Shown here: piece after piece, positions 7,578 to 14,763 of the stretch
Layout of the letters: every line of letters starts with the position of its first letter
Numbering within the stretch: the first letter of the stretch is position 1
Virus record (IMG/VR): IMGVR_UViG_3300025815_000010
Coordinates: 1 to 64,000 of that record
From: a virus
Strand: one strand, 5' to 3'
Length of the DNA: 64,000 nt
Translations under genes and position numbers: made by a program
The notes under the pieces: generated by a model
Seen by the model: only the letters and a program-made list of their open reading frames with translations
Told to the model about the DNA's origin: nothing
Database searches by the model: none

Positions 7578-10451
7578 TTAATCATCAAATGAAGCGCCAC
7601 TTCTTGTGATCACGAAGTCAACCGCAATAAACTCGATTGCCCTTGCTGGCTTGAGGAAAATCTTGGCATACAAGATGTTTCTGTCAACAAGGTCTGGTGT
7701 TGTGGTTGTCTCGTCAAGAACAACGCGGAACTCGGTGAGACCCAATCTGGCCTGAACGGAACCCAAGAACTTATCTGCCTCTGTCTTGAAGCGAGTCCAA
7801 GTAGTCTTGACGTTCTGGTCGAAGAGGATACCGGCAGCAATTCTAGAAATTCTCTTCTTGAGGAAGATAAGCAGCCTACGAACATTGATTCTGTCTAGGG
7901 CACTTGGAGTTACCTGTAGTGTCTTCTGGCCGAAGATTACAATACCCTCTGACGGGAATGTAGCGATTGGGTTGATGTTGGCCTCATAGAGATCATCACG
8001 ATCCTCTCTTCGCAGTCTCTCGACCGTTGAGAGGACGGGGAATCCACCAGCACCAGTGCTTAGGCCACCTCTTGTGAATCCTGCTGGAGCAAACCAAAGC
8101 TCAGAGCGAGCCTCAGAAGAAGCGAACGTTCCAATTGCAATAACAGAAGGCGGTACCCAGAGTGAGCCGTTAGAGATATCATCTCTGATTCGTACCCATG
8201 GATAGAATGTACAGCCATAGCTTGTATTAATTCTTCTCTGCTCAAGGCTAGATACAGTGGAAGAGACACTACCAACTCTACTCTGGAAATCAAGAGTGGA
8301 CTCTGTAGTTGGGGTGTAGCCCTCCTCTATGTCGATGACTGCAAGGCAGTCAGAACGAGCCTCAGCCACCGAAAGAAGCTGATCCGTAATGATTGGCTGC
8401 GTGATACCCGGTGCTGCAATGATGTTTGCTTCCACAAACTCTGGGTCTGCAACAGTGTCGATGGCTCTTTTAACAGTATTGTAAGCATAGCTAGTCGCTT
8501 CTGTAGGGCTTGAGCCAATTGCTGTGTTGTTAAAAGGCTCTTGCTCGCCGATATCAACACCATCATGACCACCCCATAGAGGCATTGTAAACCTGCTGTA
8601 ACCAGCGTCTAGAGAGGCTGTATGTGCCCCAGCAGCGCCATTTAAAGAAGTTTCAGCAGCAGCCGAACCTGACTCGTAAACTCCACCAGTCTTCACATCA
8701 TCTAGTGTAAAGATGAAAGAATACTCAAACGATCCACCAGCAGTAAACGTAGAAGACGCACCGGGAGCAGGTCTAACATAGTCAGCATAGCCTGGATCGT
8801 GTCTAGTGCTAGTAGCAGTAGTTGTTGGCTGAATTCCAAAATAAGCCTTAGTAGGATCGGAAAGGCCCCCGTCAGAGGCGTTTGATCTAAGTGGGATAGA
8901 TGGGAATATGAAAGAAGCAGTGAATTGAGCACCCATTCCAGCATGATGGAAGAAAGCAGTGTCATCCAAATCAGTTGGTCTTGCGTCTGCTGGCACTCTC
9001 GCATCCGAGCCTGTAGCAAATGTATCAACCTGTGAGCTGTTCGAACCTGAGTCGAATGTATCGACACTTCCAGAAAACACACTAAAGTCATGTGGCTTAG
9101 GAGGACCATAGAAGCCAAATGGCAGCAAGGAAGGGGCAGCCAAGCCATCTGCCACAATAGCGTTCATGACAACGTAAATGTATTTAGACTGGTTATCGAA
9201 CTCGCCATACTGGCGAAGTCTTCTTTCTGTAGTATTCCACTGTACATACTTATCACCAATCTTCTTAGCAATGTAATCCTCGGAAGCAGGATTCAAGTTG
9301 CAGCCTGTGAACTGCTCAACAATTTCAGGTGCATTATCAGAATCACTTGCACGACGAATCTGAACAGTGAAGGTTCCGTAAGCGTCAATATCGTTTCTTG
9401 GAGCCTTAATATCAGCGATTGAAATCTTAAGGTTCTTTGAAGCCCACTCAGCGTGATTTAGGGCCACGAATTTGAATAGGTTCTGTGTATCTACCTGAGC
9501 ATCAAAGCTTGTGTAGGTTGTAGAAGTATTCTGCGAGAACACAAATCCAGTCTCACCATCGTCAAATTCTCTTCTCTTGTAGGAAAAATTGTTAGCTGCT
9601 GTCTCATCCAGGCCAAGTGGGACAACAATTCCGTAAATGTCTCCAGATAGGCCAGGATCGTCAATGGCAAATCTCTCAAATGTCTCACCAAGCCAGTATT
9701 TGTTGGCTACGTTTCTAACATCGGCCTGTGTTGTGTGATCACCATCTCTACCATTTCCAAGTTGTGGGTTCGTGTTAAATACCTTTCTAATATACTTGGA
9801 AGAGTTTCTGTCAAAGTTGAAAGAAGAAGTGTAATGACTTATTCCATCGCTAATAACTGCTTTGAATAAAGAATCGTTTGTCTTCAATAGACCAAGGGTT
9901 CCCTTATCGTCTGCAGCTGCGATATTTGTTCCAGAAAGTTCTACCGTGGCTCCGTTAGTGTAGAAAACAGCTGCAAGACGACCATCACCAATATCAACAT
10001 TCTTCATGTCAGTGGATGCAGAAGCGAACACAAACAGACCATAAGCTCCATCATTAGTCGCAGTGACAGTCGTAGGACCTGCATCGCCAGCCTGCCAGCC
10101 AGCTAGTCCCTTTCCTGTTGCGCTGCCGTCCTGTGCCCCAAGTAACCTAACATAATTAACAGGACCTACTCCAGCACGAAGGTAAGCCATGGCTGCGTAA
10201 GCGCCGTATGTTGGCCCTACGTAGTTGCCATCACGCCATACATCGTCACCACGTCCACCTGGGATCGGGTTACCGTAGAACTCAATAAACTCAGAAGGAG
10301 AGTTAATTCTGATTGGACGCATTGCAGGGCCGTAATCAGAACGACCAATGATGATTGGTCCAACATCCGGCAAGTCGTTCGGAAGCTGTGAGTTATCAAC
10401 TTCGTTAATAAAAATGCCAGGGGATACGAATCTAAACTTTCTTTCAGCCAT
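7578..10451 (-). CDS. gp18: Tail sheath protein, gp18-like, enlarged
   Basis: At 957 aa this is well above T4 gp18 (659 aa). The ends are typical of contractile sheaths. The N-terminus is FVSPGIFINEVDNSQLPNDL with VGPIIIGRSDYGPAM. The C-terminal 250 residues carry WVPPSVIAIGTFA, RSELWFAPAGFTRGGL, LQVTPSALDRINVRRLLIFL, and a final strand KIFLKPARAIEFIAVDFVIT that interlocks neighbouring subunits. The extra length lies in the middle (roughly residues 110-620) and is Ser/Thr/Gly-rich, so it is probably one or more insertion domains on the outer tail surface. The gene has a perfect copy of the promoter-like motif 35 nt upstream and starts a sheath-tube-chaperone series. Confidence 0.92.
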   Translation of the reverse strand: MAERKFRFVSPGIFINEVDNSQLPNDLPDVGPIIIGRSDYGPAMRPIRINSPSEFIEFYGNPIPGGRGDDVWRDGNYVGPTYGAYAAMAYLRAGVGPVNYVRLLGAQDGSATGKGLAGWQAGDAGPTTVTATNDGAYGLFVFASASTDMKNVDIGDGRLAAVFYTNGATVELSGTNIAAADDKGTLGLLKTNDSLFKAVISDGISHYTSSFNFDRNSSKYIRKVFNTNPQLGNGRDGDHTTQADVRNVANKYWLGETFERFAIDDPGLSGDIYGIVVPLGLDETAANNFSYKRREFDDGETGFVFSQNTSTTYTSFDAQVDTQNLFKFVALNHAEWASKNLKISIADIKAPRNDIDAYGTFTVQIRRASDSDNAPEIVEQFTGCNLNPASEDYIAKKIGDKYVQWNTTERRLRQYGEFDNQSKYIYVVMNAIVADGLAAPSLLPFGFYGPPKPHDFSVFSGSVDTFDSGSNSSQVDTFATGSDARVPADARPTDLDDTAFFHHAGMGAQFTASFIFPSIPLRSNASDGGLSDPTKAYFGIQPTTTATSTRHDPGYADYVRPAPGASSTFTAGGSFEYSFIFTLDDVKTGGVYESGSAAAETSLNGAAGAHTASLDAGYSRFTMPLWGGHDGVDIGEQEPFNNTAIGSSPTEATSYAYNTVKRAIDTVADPEFVEANIIAAPGITQPIITDQLLSVAEARSDCLAVIDIEEGYTPTTESTLDFQSRVGSVSSTVSSLEQRRINTSYGCTFYPWVRIRDDISNGSLWVPPSVIAIGTFASSEARSELWFAPAGFTRGGLSTGAGGFPVLSTVERLRREDRDDLYEANINPIATFPSEGIVIFGQKTLQVTPSALDRINVRRLLIFLKKRISRIAAGILFDQNVKTTWTRFKTEADKFLGSVQARLGLTEFRVVLDETTTTPDLVDRNILYAKIFLKPARAIEFIAVDFVITRSGASFDD

Positions 10452-10485
10452 TTGGTAGAGTCTCCTAAATAGATATCTTTACGTA

Positions 10486-10497
10486 ATAAATAGTATT
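10486..10497 (-). promoter_or_regulatory. Promoter-like motif upstream of sheath gene (perfect copy)
   Basis: Reads AATACTATTTAT on the minus strand, 35 nt before the sheath ATG. A small hairpin with a T run (10496-10514) lies immediately upstream, at the end of the preceding gene, so the order is hairpin, motif, gene, as at the other strong copies. Confidence 0.5.
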
Positions 10498-10514
10498 TTA
10501 AAAGACGAAAGTCT
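10496..10514 (-). terminator. Weak hairpin terminator after the gp15-like gene
   Basis: On the minus strand AGAC-TTTC-GTCT followed by TTTT, placed 4 nt after the stop of the upstream gene. The stem is only 4 bp, so termination efficiency is doubtful. Its support is its position before a promoter-like motif. Confidence 0.35.
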
Positions 10515-10518
10515 GATT

Positions 10519-11430
10519 TTACTCTCTATAAAACAGGTGGATGCTCCTAGTGGAGTCAAACTCTGGGATATCGCCTACTATAACTCTTTCTCTGGGTATC
10601 TTAACTTCTACAGCGTTTTCTCGTACTGTGAGCTTTGGTCGTTCCCTATTCGGGCCTTCTCCGATAAGATAACCCAATATTTTAATTGTTATTGGCACCT
10701 CATACATACGTTCTTCTTCACCTAACGAAGCAACGTTGCTTGTCTGCCCAAAGTCTCCCTGTATGAAACCTTCAAAGCGATGACCCTCATGGTCAATAAA
10801 AAAGTTATTTATTTGTCCAGTGCTTGTGATAAATGGAGTTATGATTTCGTTTATTTGCTGTTGGTATTCTGTTCTTACCGTTACAGCGTAATCCACAACA
10901 ACGTAAGTTGGAATAGGCATAGAAATTGTTTCATACACAACCTTGCCTGGGTTCTTTGATGGAAAGTTTTGCTGTCCTACCCCAACGTCTGCAGCACTCA
11001 TAGAGCCCTCTAGTCTAGCCGTGTCTGCGTTTAAGAAGTTGGATGTTTTCTCCTGCTGTATCTTTCTAGCAACTACAAGCGCACCACCTTTAAAATCATT
11101 TGTCTCTGGTATATGAGACCAAGCAACCCCTTTCATGCTAGGGTCTTTCTTCATTGATTTTCTTTCTATAGTGAGCATAGGAAGTTTAAGGATACCCTTA
11201 TCATCCCTCAGCCCCTTATCTCTCTTGATTTGCAGTGCTCTTTCTGCAGATACCCAGATGACAGGTACCTTCTTAAAGCCTTTATTTGTAGTTACTGATA
11301 TGTTCAGTGTATCATTAATATAATTTAGGAAAGCCGTATCAATTGTTTCAATCGTGGAAGGCATAAAAGAAACTTCTTTTAGCTTTCCGTCGATTCCTTT
11401 TATGCCTGTATAACTATTATCATGTGGCAT
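10519..11430 (-). CDS. Probable tail terminator / sheath-stabilising neck protein (gp15-like)
   Basis: A 303-aa protein whose C-terminal half holds the best clue: YVVVDYAVTVRTEYQQQINE, then IITPFITSTGQINNFFID, then EERMYEVPITIKILGYLIGE. This arrangement (a strand, a helix that surveys the end of the tube, and a final strand with MYE) resembles tail terminator and T4 gp15-type sheath completion proteins. It overlaps the connector gene upstream by 11 nt and is followed by the sheath gene, matching the T4 order 13-14-15-18. The assignment rests on position and pattern. I am not certain of the family. Confidence 0.5.
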   Translation of the reverse strand: MPHDNSYTGIKGIDGKLKEVSFMPSTIETIDTAFLNYINDTLNISVTTNKGFKKVPVIWVSAERALQIKRDKGLRDDKGILKLPMLTIERKSMKKDPSMKGVAWSHIPETNDFKGGALVVARKIQQEKTSNFLNADTARLEGSMSAADVGVGQQNFPSKNPGKVVYETISMPIPTYVVVDYAVTVRTEYQQQINEIITPFITSTGQINNFFIDHEGHRFEGFIQGDFGQTSNVASLGEEERMYEVPITIKILGYLIGEGPNRERPKLTVRENAVEVKIPRERVIVGDIPEFDSTRSIHLFYRE

Positions 11431-11908
11431 CGAATAGGCCCTCGCGTGCTCTTATACATTTAGCAGATATCTCTAGCTTGTGGTCAATCTGTCCATAGAT
11501 TAGCTTTGGTTCAGAAAGCGTTACAATCTCATATAATGAGTTTCCATAAAGAACAAAGTCTCCCTCTCTTACAAAAAGATTTTGATCTTCTGTTAGTCTA
11601 CGCTTATGAAAATGAATTGTAATTCCCTGTGTCTTGTCCAGGCCAATGTTTTTGGTATATTCTGTTTTAAGGCCGTCGTACTCAATGAGAGCTTTGACTG
11701 CAATCGGAGGTAAAAAAGTCTTTTGTATTGCCTCCCCGTATACAGGATGGTACTTGGTTCTCTCCACATCTAGAGGGTAGTAAGCAATTGTTTGGCCCAC
11801 AACTCTTTCAATAATCTCGTCGTTAACTTGTTTAACGAGATCTCGCTCCTTCGCACCAGTAAAGAGCGGAGGAGGCGGAGCATCAGGTTGTGTCCATTTA
11901 TTTGCCAT
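11420..11908 (-). CDS. Head-tail connector / neck protein
   Basis: A 162-aa protein with a helical N-terminus (LVKQVNDEIIERVVGQTIAY) and a beta-barrel-like C-terminal half containing YYPLDVERTKYHPVYGEAIQ and ITIHFHKRRLTEDQNLFVRE. The latter, with GDFVLYGNSLYEI, resembles small head-closure proteins. It lies 4 nt after the larger neck gene and overlaps the next gene by 11 nt, so the three neck genes are probably translated together. In T4 terms the slot corresponds to gp14 or gp15. The exact role in closing the head or joining head and tail is inferred from position. Confidence 0.55.
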   Translation of the reverse strand: MANKWTQPDAPPPPLFTGAKERDLVKQVNDEIIERVVGQTIAYYPLDVERTKYHPVYGEAIQKTFLPPIAVKALIEYDGLKTEYTKNIGLDKTQGITIHFHKRRLTEDQNLFVREGDFVLYGNSLYEIVTLSEPKLIYGQIDHKLEISAKCIRAREGLFDAT

Positions 11909-11912
11909 TTAG

Positions 11913-13235
11913 TTATCCTACGAAGATTGGTGAAGGAACTTTCTGAGATATCTTTTCTGCTGCATCCATAAGCTCTGCATCAGTCTTCGCAATCTGTAGA
12001 TAAGTTGTTTCATCTAGAATCTTCTTTAGCTCATCTACTAATGCTGTCTTCTCTGCTGCTGCTTGAGACAGAAGATCGCTAGAGTTTAGAGTTACATTGT
12101 CTCCAGGGATTGGAATGTTGCCACCGAACTTGCCACGAATTTGACCAAGCATTTCTTTACTAAGTGCTAGAGCAAAACGCCTAATCCAATGCTTTCCAAT
12201 CGCGTTAATGTTAGAATATCCGATGTTATCAAACGGAAGAGAGTTTATATTGTTAATGCCATTGATTCCGGTGTCCGTGGTTCCGTCTTCTTCCCACGCA
12301 TTTCTCTCAATTGTAAACTTAACAAAGAATCTGTCTGTGATTCTATTGTCCGGTGGTGGGTAAAGAGTAAGTTTATTGTTTATAATCTCATAGGAGTAGT
12401 GAGAAACTCTTGTGTAGATATGGTCCTCATACGCCATCGCCTGCATCTTATTCTGCCATGCAGGGATAATCTCAAATGTTGAATCATCTGCAAACTGACC
12501 ATAAGTAGCCATATTACCGATAACGTTAATGCCACCGTAGTATCCGAAGAATCTCCACATAGCTGCTGGTGTCTTGTAGTAAACCCTTGTGATGCGTACT
12601 TTATTATTGCCTACCAGGCCACTAAAGTCCACAGCATTACCAGTGCCAGAGTCCAAGCCAGTGTCGGAAGCACCAGAAATAATGTTTTGTAAATCGTATG
12701 TTGGCTGCCCCTGAACCGTGTTGAAAGAAGCAGAATACTCTGTTAGGTTTCCTCCAAAGCCAGCGTACTCTGCTACTCCTTCTCCCACCTTTCTAGCATA
12801 ATCGAACCGGAATCTAGGATACTTAAGATTAATCTTAGAGCCATAGCTTGCACTAGCGTCTCCACCAGTCATCTGACCTTCATGGTCGAAAGAAGCAGTA
12901 GCTTGCCCCAGTACGCTTGGAAGAGCATTCTTTGATTGATGTAAGTTAATCTGGTATGAGTATTCTAAAACTGCTTCTTCATAAGCAGAATACACATTTG
13001 CCGTAGTTAGCTCAATATCTAGAACATCGCCACCAAGCTTCTTATAAACATAAGCTACTTGGTCTGCAGCACCTGATACAAAGTTTTCATCATATAGATC
13101 TCCTCCCGTTGTATACAAGCCAATTGGATAATTCGTAGAATTACCTGCACCATCTGCTGTTGTGATGGTACTGCCTGTAGACGGGAGGATCACCTTACTA
13201 GAGGTGCTAGCGGGTGTCAGATTGGGAAGTGCCAT
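11913..13235 (-). CDS. Neck protein, gp13/gp14-like
   Basis: This 440-aa protein shows neck-protein features near its C-terminus: GKHWIRRFALALSKEMLGQ, GKFGGNIPIPGDNVTLN and LLSQAAAEKTALVDELKK, a helix-turn-helix pattern I associate with T4-type neck proteins. The N-terminal 90 residues include a helical segment (VYSAYEEAVLEYSYQINLHQ). The middle is beta-rich, with a conserved-looking VYYKTPAAMWRFFGYYGG stretch. T4 gp13 and gp14 are 309 and 256 aa, so this is larger, with an insertion in the first half. It is transcribed before the connector and gp15-like genes, and carries an imperfect promoter-like motif 16 nt upstream. Confidence 0.65.
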   Translation of the reverse strand: MALPNLTPASTSSKVILPSTGSTITTADGAGNSTNYPIGLYTTGGDLYDENFVSGAADQVAYVYKKLGGDVLDIELTTANVYSAYEEAVLEYSYQINLHQSKNALPSVLGQATASFDHEGQMTGGDASASYGSKINLKYPRFRFDYARKVGEGVAEYAGFGGNLTEYSASFNTVQGQPTYDLQNIISGASDTGLDSGTGNAVDFSGLVGNNKVRITRVYYKTPAAMWRFFGYYGGINVIGNMATYGQFADDSTFEIIPAWQNKMQAMAYEDHIYTRVSHYSYEIINNKLTLYPPPDNRITDRFFVKFTIERNAWEEDGTTDTGINGINNINSLPFDNIGYSNINAIGKHWIRRFALALSKEMLGQIRGKFGGNIPIPGDNVTLNSSDLLSQAAAEKTALVDELKKILDETTYLQIAKTDAELMDAAEKISQKVPSPIFVG

Positions 13236-13250
13236 AGAGAGGTTCTCCTA

Positions 13251-13262
13251 ATACATAGTAAT
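13251..13262 (-). promoter_or_regulatory. Imperfect promoter-like motif upstream of neck gene
   Basis: Reads ATTACTATGTAT on the minus strand, 10 of 12 matches to the recurring motif, 16 nt before the neck gene ATG. The ribosome site GGAG lies between the two. Confidence 0.3.
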
Positions 13263-13297
13263 TAGTTTGATTATGCTAAAACCCCACATAGCTACAA

Positions 13298-13612
13298 TTA
13301 TTCTGGCTGTTCAACGCTCACAGTCTTTTTGGGGGCTGCCGTCTTGCGCGGCTTACGCTTGGCTCTTGGCTTACGCTTAGGCGCTGGCTTGGGTGGCTCT
13401 TCAGCAACTGGCTCTGGAACTACTGCTGGAACTGGAGCTTCAACAATCTCCTCCTCTTGTAGCAGTGGAGCAGTAACCTCCTCCAACACCTCTGCTGTCG
13501 TCTGGGCCTCTTGCTCTTGTGGCAACCCTCTCTTAGAAGCAATTCTCTGTCGTACCATAGCGTATTTTGTGGCATACTTTGCCATAGTCAAACGTTTCTT
13601 TCTCTTGCCCAT
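13298..13612 (-). CDS. Small basic/acidic protein with histone H1-like tail, unknown
   Basis: A 104-aa protein in three parts: a basic N-terminal helix region (MGKRKKRLTMAKYATKYAMV), an acidic Pro/Glu-rich middle (about residues 37-70), and a strongly basic end made of Lys/Arg/Pro/Ala repeats (PKPAPKRKPRAKRKPRKTA). The last part resembles the tails of histone H1 and other nucleic-acid-condensing proteins. It sits between the small virion proteins and the neck genes, so it may be a virion or DNA-associated protein. Low complexity prevents a family assignment. The ribosome site GGAG precedes the ATG. Confidence 0.6.
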   Translation of the reverse strand: MGKRKKRLTMAKYATKYAMVRQRIASKRGLPQEQEAQTTAEVLEEVTAPLLQEEEIVEAPVPAVVPEPVAEEPPKPAPKRKPRAKRKPRKTAAPKKTVSVEQPE

Positions 13613-13642
13613 AATAACTCCTTTTGGACTTAAAAACTATAA

Positions 13643-14071
13643 TCAGTTAGTAAAGTTATACGTACCAGAGATGTGGCCTTCACCAACCCAGCTGTAAGTT
13701 CCTCCGATATTATGGGCTGTGAGGCGCACAACGCCCATACTACCTTGGCTTGATGTCATGTGGATGCCATAGGACTGGAAAGGACATTCATCAGACTTTA
13801 CATTACTGTCTGCTCCACCGTCATTGTAGAGGAAAAGGCCGCCGACAATGTTGTTGGAGCCAGTGATAGAGACTGTCTGTGTCATGGATGGAGCGGAAAA
13901 GATTTCAAAATAAGCTCCATCGCCTGCCTCTGGCAAGGTTAGCGTAATTGCGCTTGAACCACTGCACACGTAAGACTCTCCAGACTCTGATTGGGTCAGT
14001 GTCTTGTCTGCTGTTACATTCTCGACTCTCTTCCTAGAAGCTACTCTAGCTACTCTTGCTGAACGTGCCAT
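13643..14071 (-). CDS. Small virion protein, paralog of the neighbouring gene (head decoration candidate)
   Basis: I start this 142-aa protein at the ATG reading MARSARVARVASRKRVENV, which has GGAG 8 nt upstream. A longer frame exists upstream (20 more codons), but it would place the coding start over the promoter-like motif. The N-terminus repeats Arg-Ser-Ala-Arg-Val and is shared with the neighbouring paralog, as is the core SGESYVCSGSSAITLTLPEA followed by GDGAYFEIF. The rest is beta-rich with many Gly/Ser/Asn, as in small virion surface domains. It has its own promoter-like motif and is preceded by a strong terminator, so it is an independent transcription unit just after the capsid gene. 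Decoration of the head is inferred from location. Confidence 0.65.
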   Translation of the reverse strand: MARSARVARVASRKRVENVTADKTLTQSESGESYVCSGSSAITLTLPEAGDGAYFEIFSAPSMTQTVSITGSNNIVGGLFLYNDGGADSNVKSDECPFQSYGIHMTSSQGSMGVVRLTAHNIGGTYSWVGEGHISGTYNFTN

Positions 14072-14101
14072 TTGTTTTTCTCCATGATAAAACGTTACAG
14101 T

Positions 14102-14113
14102 ATAAATAGTATT
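14102..14113 (-). promoter_or_regulatory. Promoter-like motif (perfect copy) upstream of second small virion gene
   Basis: Reads AATACTATTTAT on the minus strand, 31 nt before the ATG at 14071. It follows directly after a strong terminator (14130-14162), which argues that transcription restarts here. Confidence 0.55.
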
Positions 14114-14129
14114 TAACTTGCCTAAAAGC

Positions 14130-14162
14130 AAAAAACCCCCAACCGGATGGAAAGGGGCTTAG
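14130..14162 (-). terminator. Rho-independent terminator after first small virion gene
   Basis: On the minus strand AAGCCCC, a 14-nt loop, GGGGTTT and further T residues. The stem is extended by A-T and G-T pairs. It lies about 18 nt after the stop codon of the gene ending at 14181. Confidence 0.75.
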
Positions 14163-14180
14163 AAGATTAAAAGCTATTTC

Positions 14181-14627
14181 TTACTGGTCGCCAAACGCTA
14201 GTGTTCCGCCTGTTGCTCTACCAGTACATAGCCATTTAGTGCCGTCGCTGTAGCACTCAAGATAAGAACCAGCTGTACAGCCAGCGCCAAAGGTTACTTT
14301 ATCTTTATTGGCAGCTGATTGACTTAAGGCATCAATCTCGCCCGTGGCAGACTCTTGAACTAAATATCCATCCATTCTAAGGTTTGCCTCACTAGCATTA
14401 ATAATCACAGATTTACCGCCACCGACGACGACACTGATCATAAACTTGAAATAAGCTCCATCTTGCACTGCCGGTAATGTAATGACAACATCGTTTGTTG
14501 CATCAATAAAATAAAGCTCACCAGTCTCAGCAGCTTGGATTGTTTTCGTAGCATCAGCAGACGATGCATCGATTGTCTCAACTCTCTGGCGGCTTGCAAC
14601 TCTAGCCGATCTTGCAACTCTTGACAT
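14181..14627 (-). CDS. Small virion protein, paralog (head decoration candidate)
   Basis: A 148-aa protein starting MSRVARSARVASRQRVETI, clearly related to the next gene downstream (shared Arg-rich N-terminus, and LYFIDATNDVVITLPAVQDG aligned with YVCSGSSAITLTLPEAGDG). The core is beta-rich with a Gly/Ala/Ser-rich end. It lies between the terminator after the capsid gene and its own terminator, with a promoter-like motif 53 nt upstream. Such a monocistronic arrangement beside the capsid gene suits an abundant virion protein. Function beyond that is not visible. No signal peptide or membrane segment is present. Confidence 0.7.
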   Translation of the reverse strand: MSRVARSARVASRQRVETIDASSADATKTIQAAETGELYFIDATNDVVITLPAVQDGAYFKFMISVVVGGGKSVIINASEANLRMDGYLVQESATGEIDALSQSAANKDKVTFGAGCTAGSYLECYSDGTKWLCTGRATGGTLAFGDQ

Positions 14628-14679
14628 ATTAATATCTCCTTTTAATTACAATAATAGGCTTACCGCCTCTCTATCACTT

Positions 14680-14691
14680 ATAAATAGTATG
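14680..14691 (-). promoter_or_regulatory. Promoter-like motif upstream of first small virion gene
   Basis: Reads CATACTATTTAT on the minus strand, 11 of 12 matches, 53 nt before the ATG. It lies 15 nt after the capsid gene's terminator. Confidence 0.5.
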
Positions 14692-14705
14692 TTGCAAAAG
14701 TAAAA

Positions 14706-14742
14706 GAAAAAAAAGCCCTGCCTTTTTAGGGGCAGGGCTTAA
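14706..14742 (-). terminator. Strong rho-independent terminator after major capsid gene
   Basis: On the minus strand AAGCCCTGCC, an 8-nt loop, GGCAGGGCTT, then eight T: a 10-bp GC-rich stem with a T tract. A second small hairpin (AGTCC-TTGA-GGACT, 14742-14755) lies directly upstream, between stop codon and terminator. Confidence 0.9.
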
Positions 14743-14763
14743 GTCCTCAAGGACTAGTAGCTA

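Noticed and set aside
13329-13697. Plus-strand open frame of 122 codons rich in Gly/Ala/Ser
   Set aside because: It lies opposite the low-complexity basic 104-aa gene, has no ribosome site, and its composition mirrors that gene's repeats. A shadow frame.
14101-14686. TATAAATA on the plus strand at 14101 and 14679, identical to the T4 late promoter octamer
   Set aside because: No plus-strand gene is supported anywhere in the window. Both octamers are the reverse complements of the minus-strand AATACTATTTAT-type motif and most other copies do not contain TATAAATA. I treat the minus-strand motif as the relevant element.
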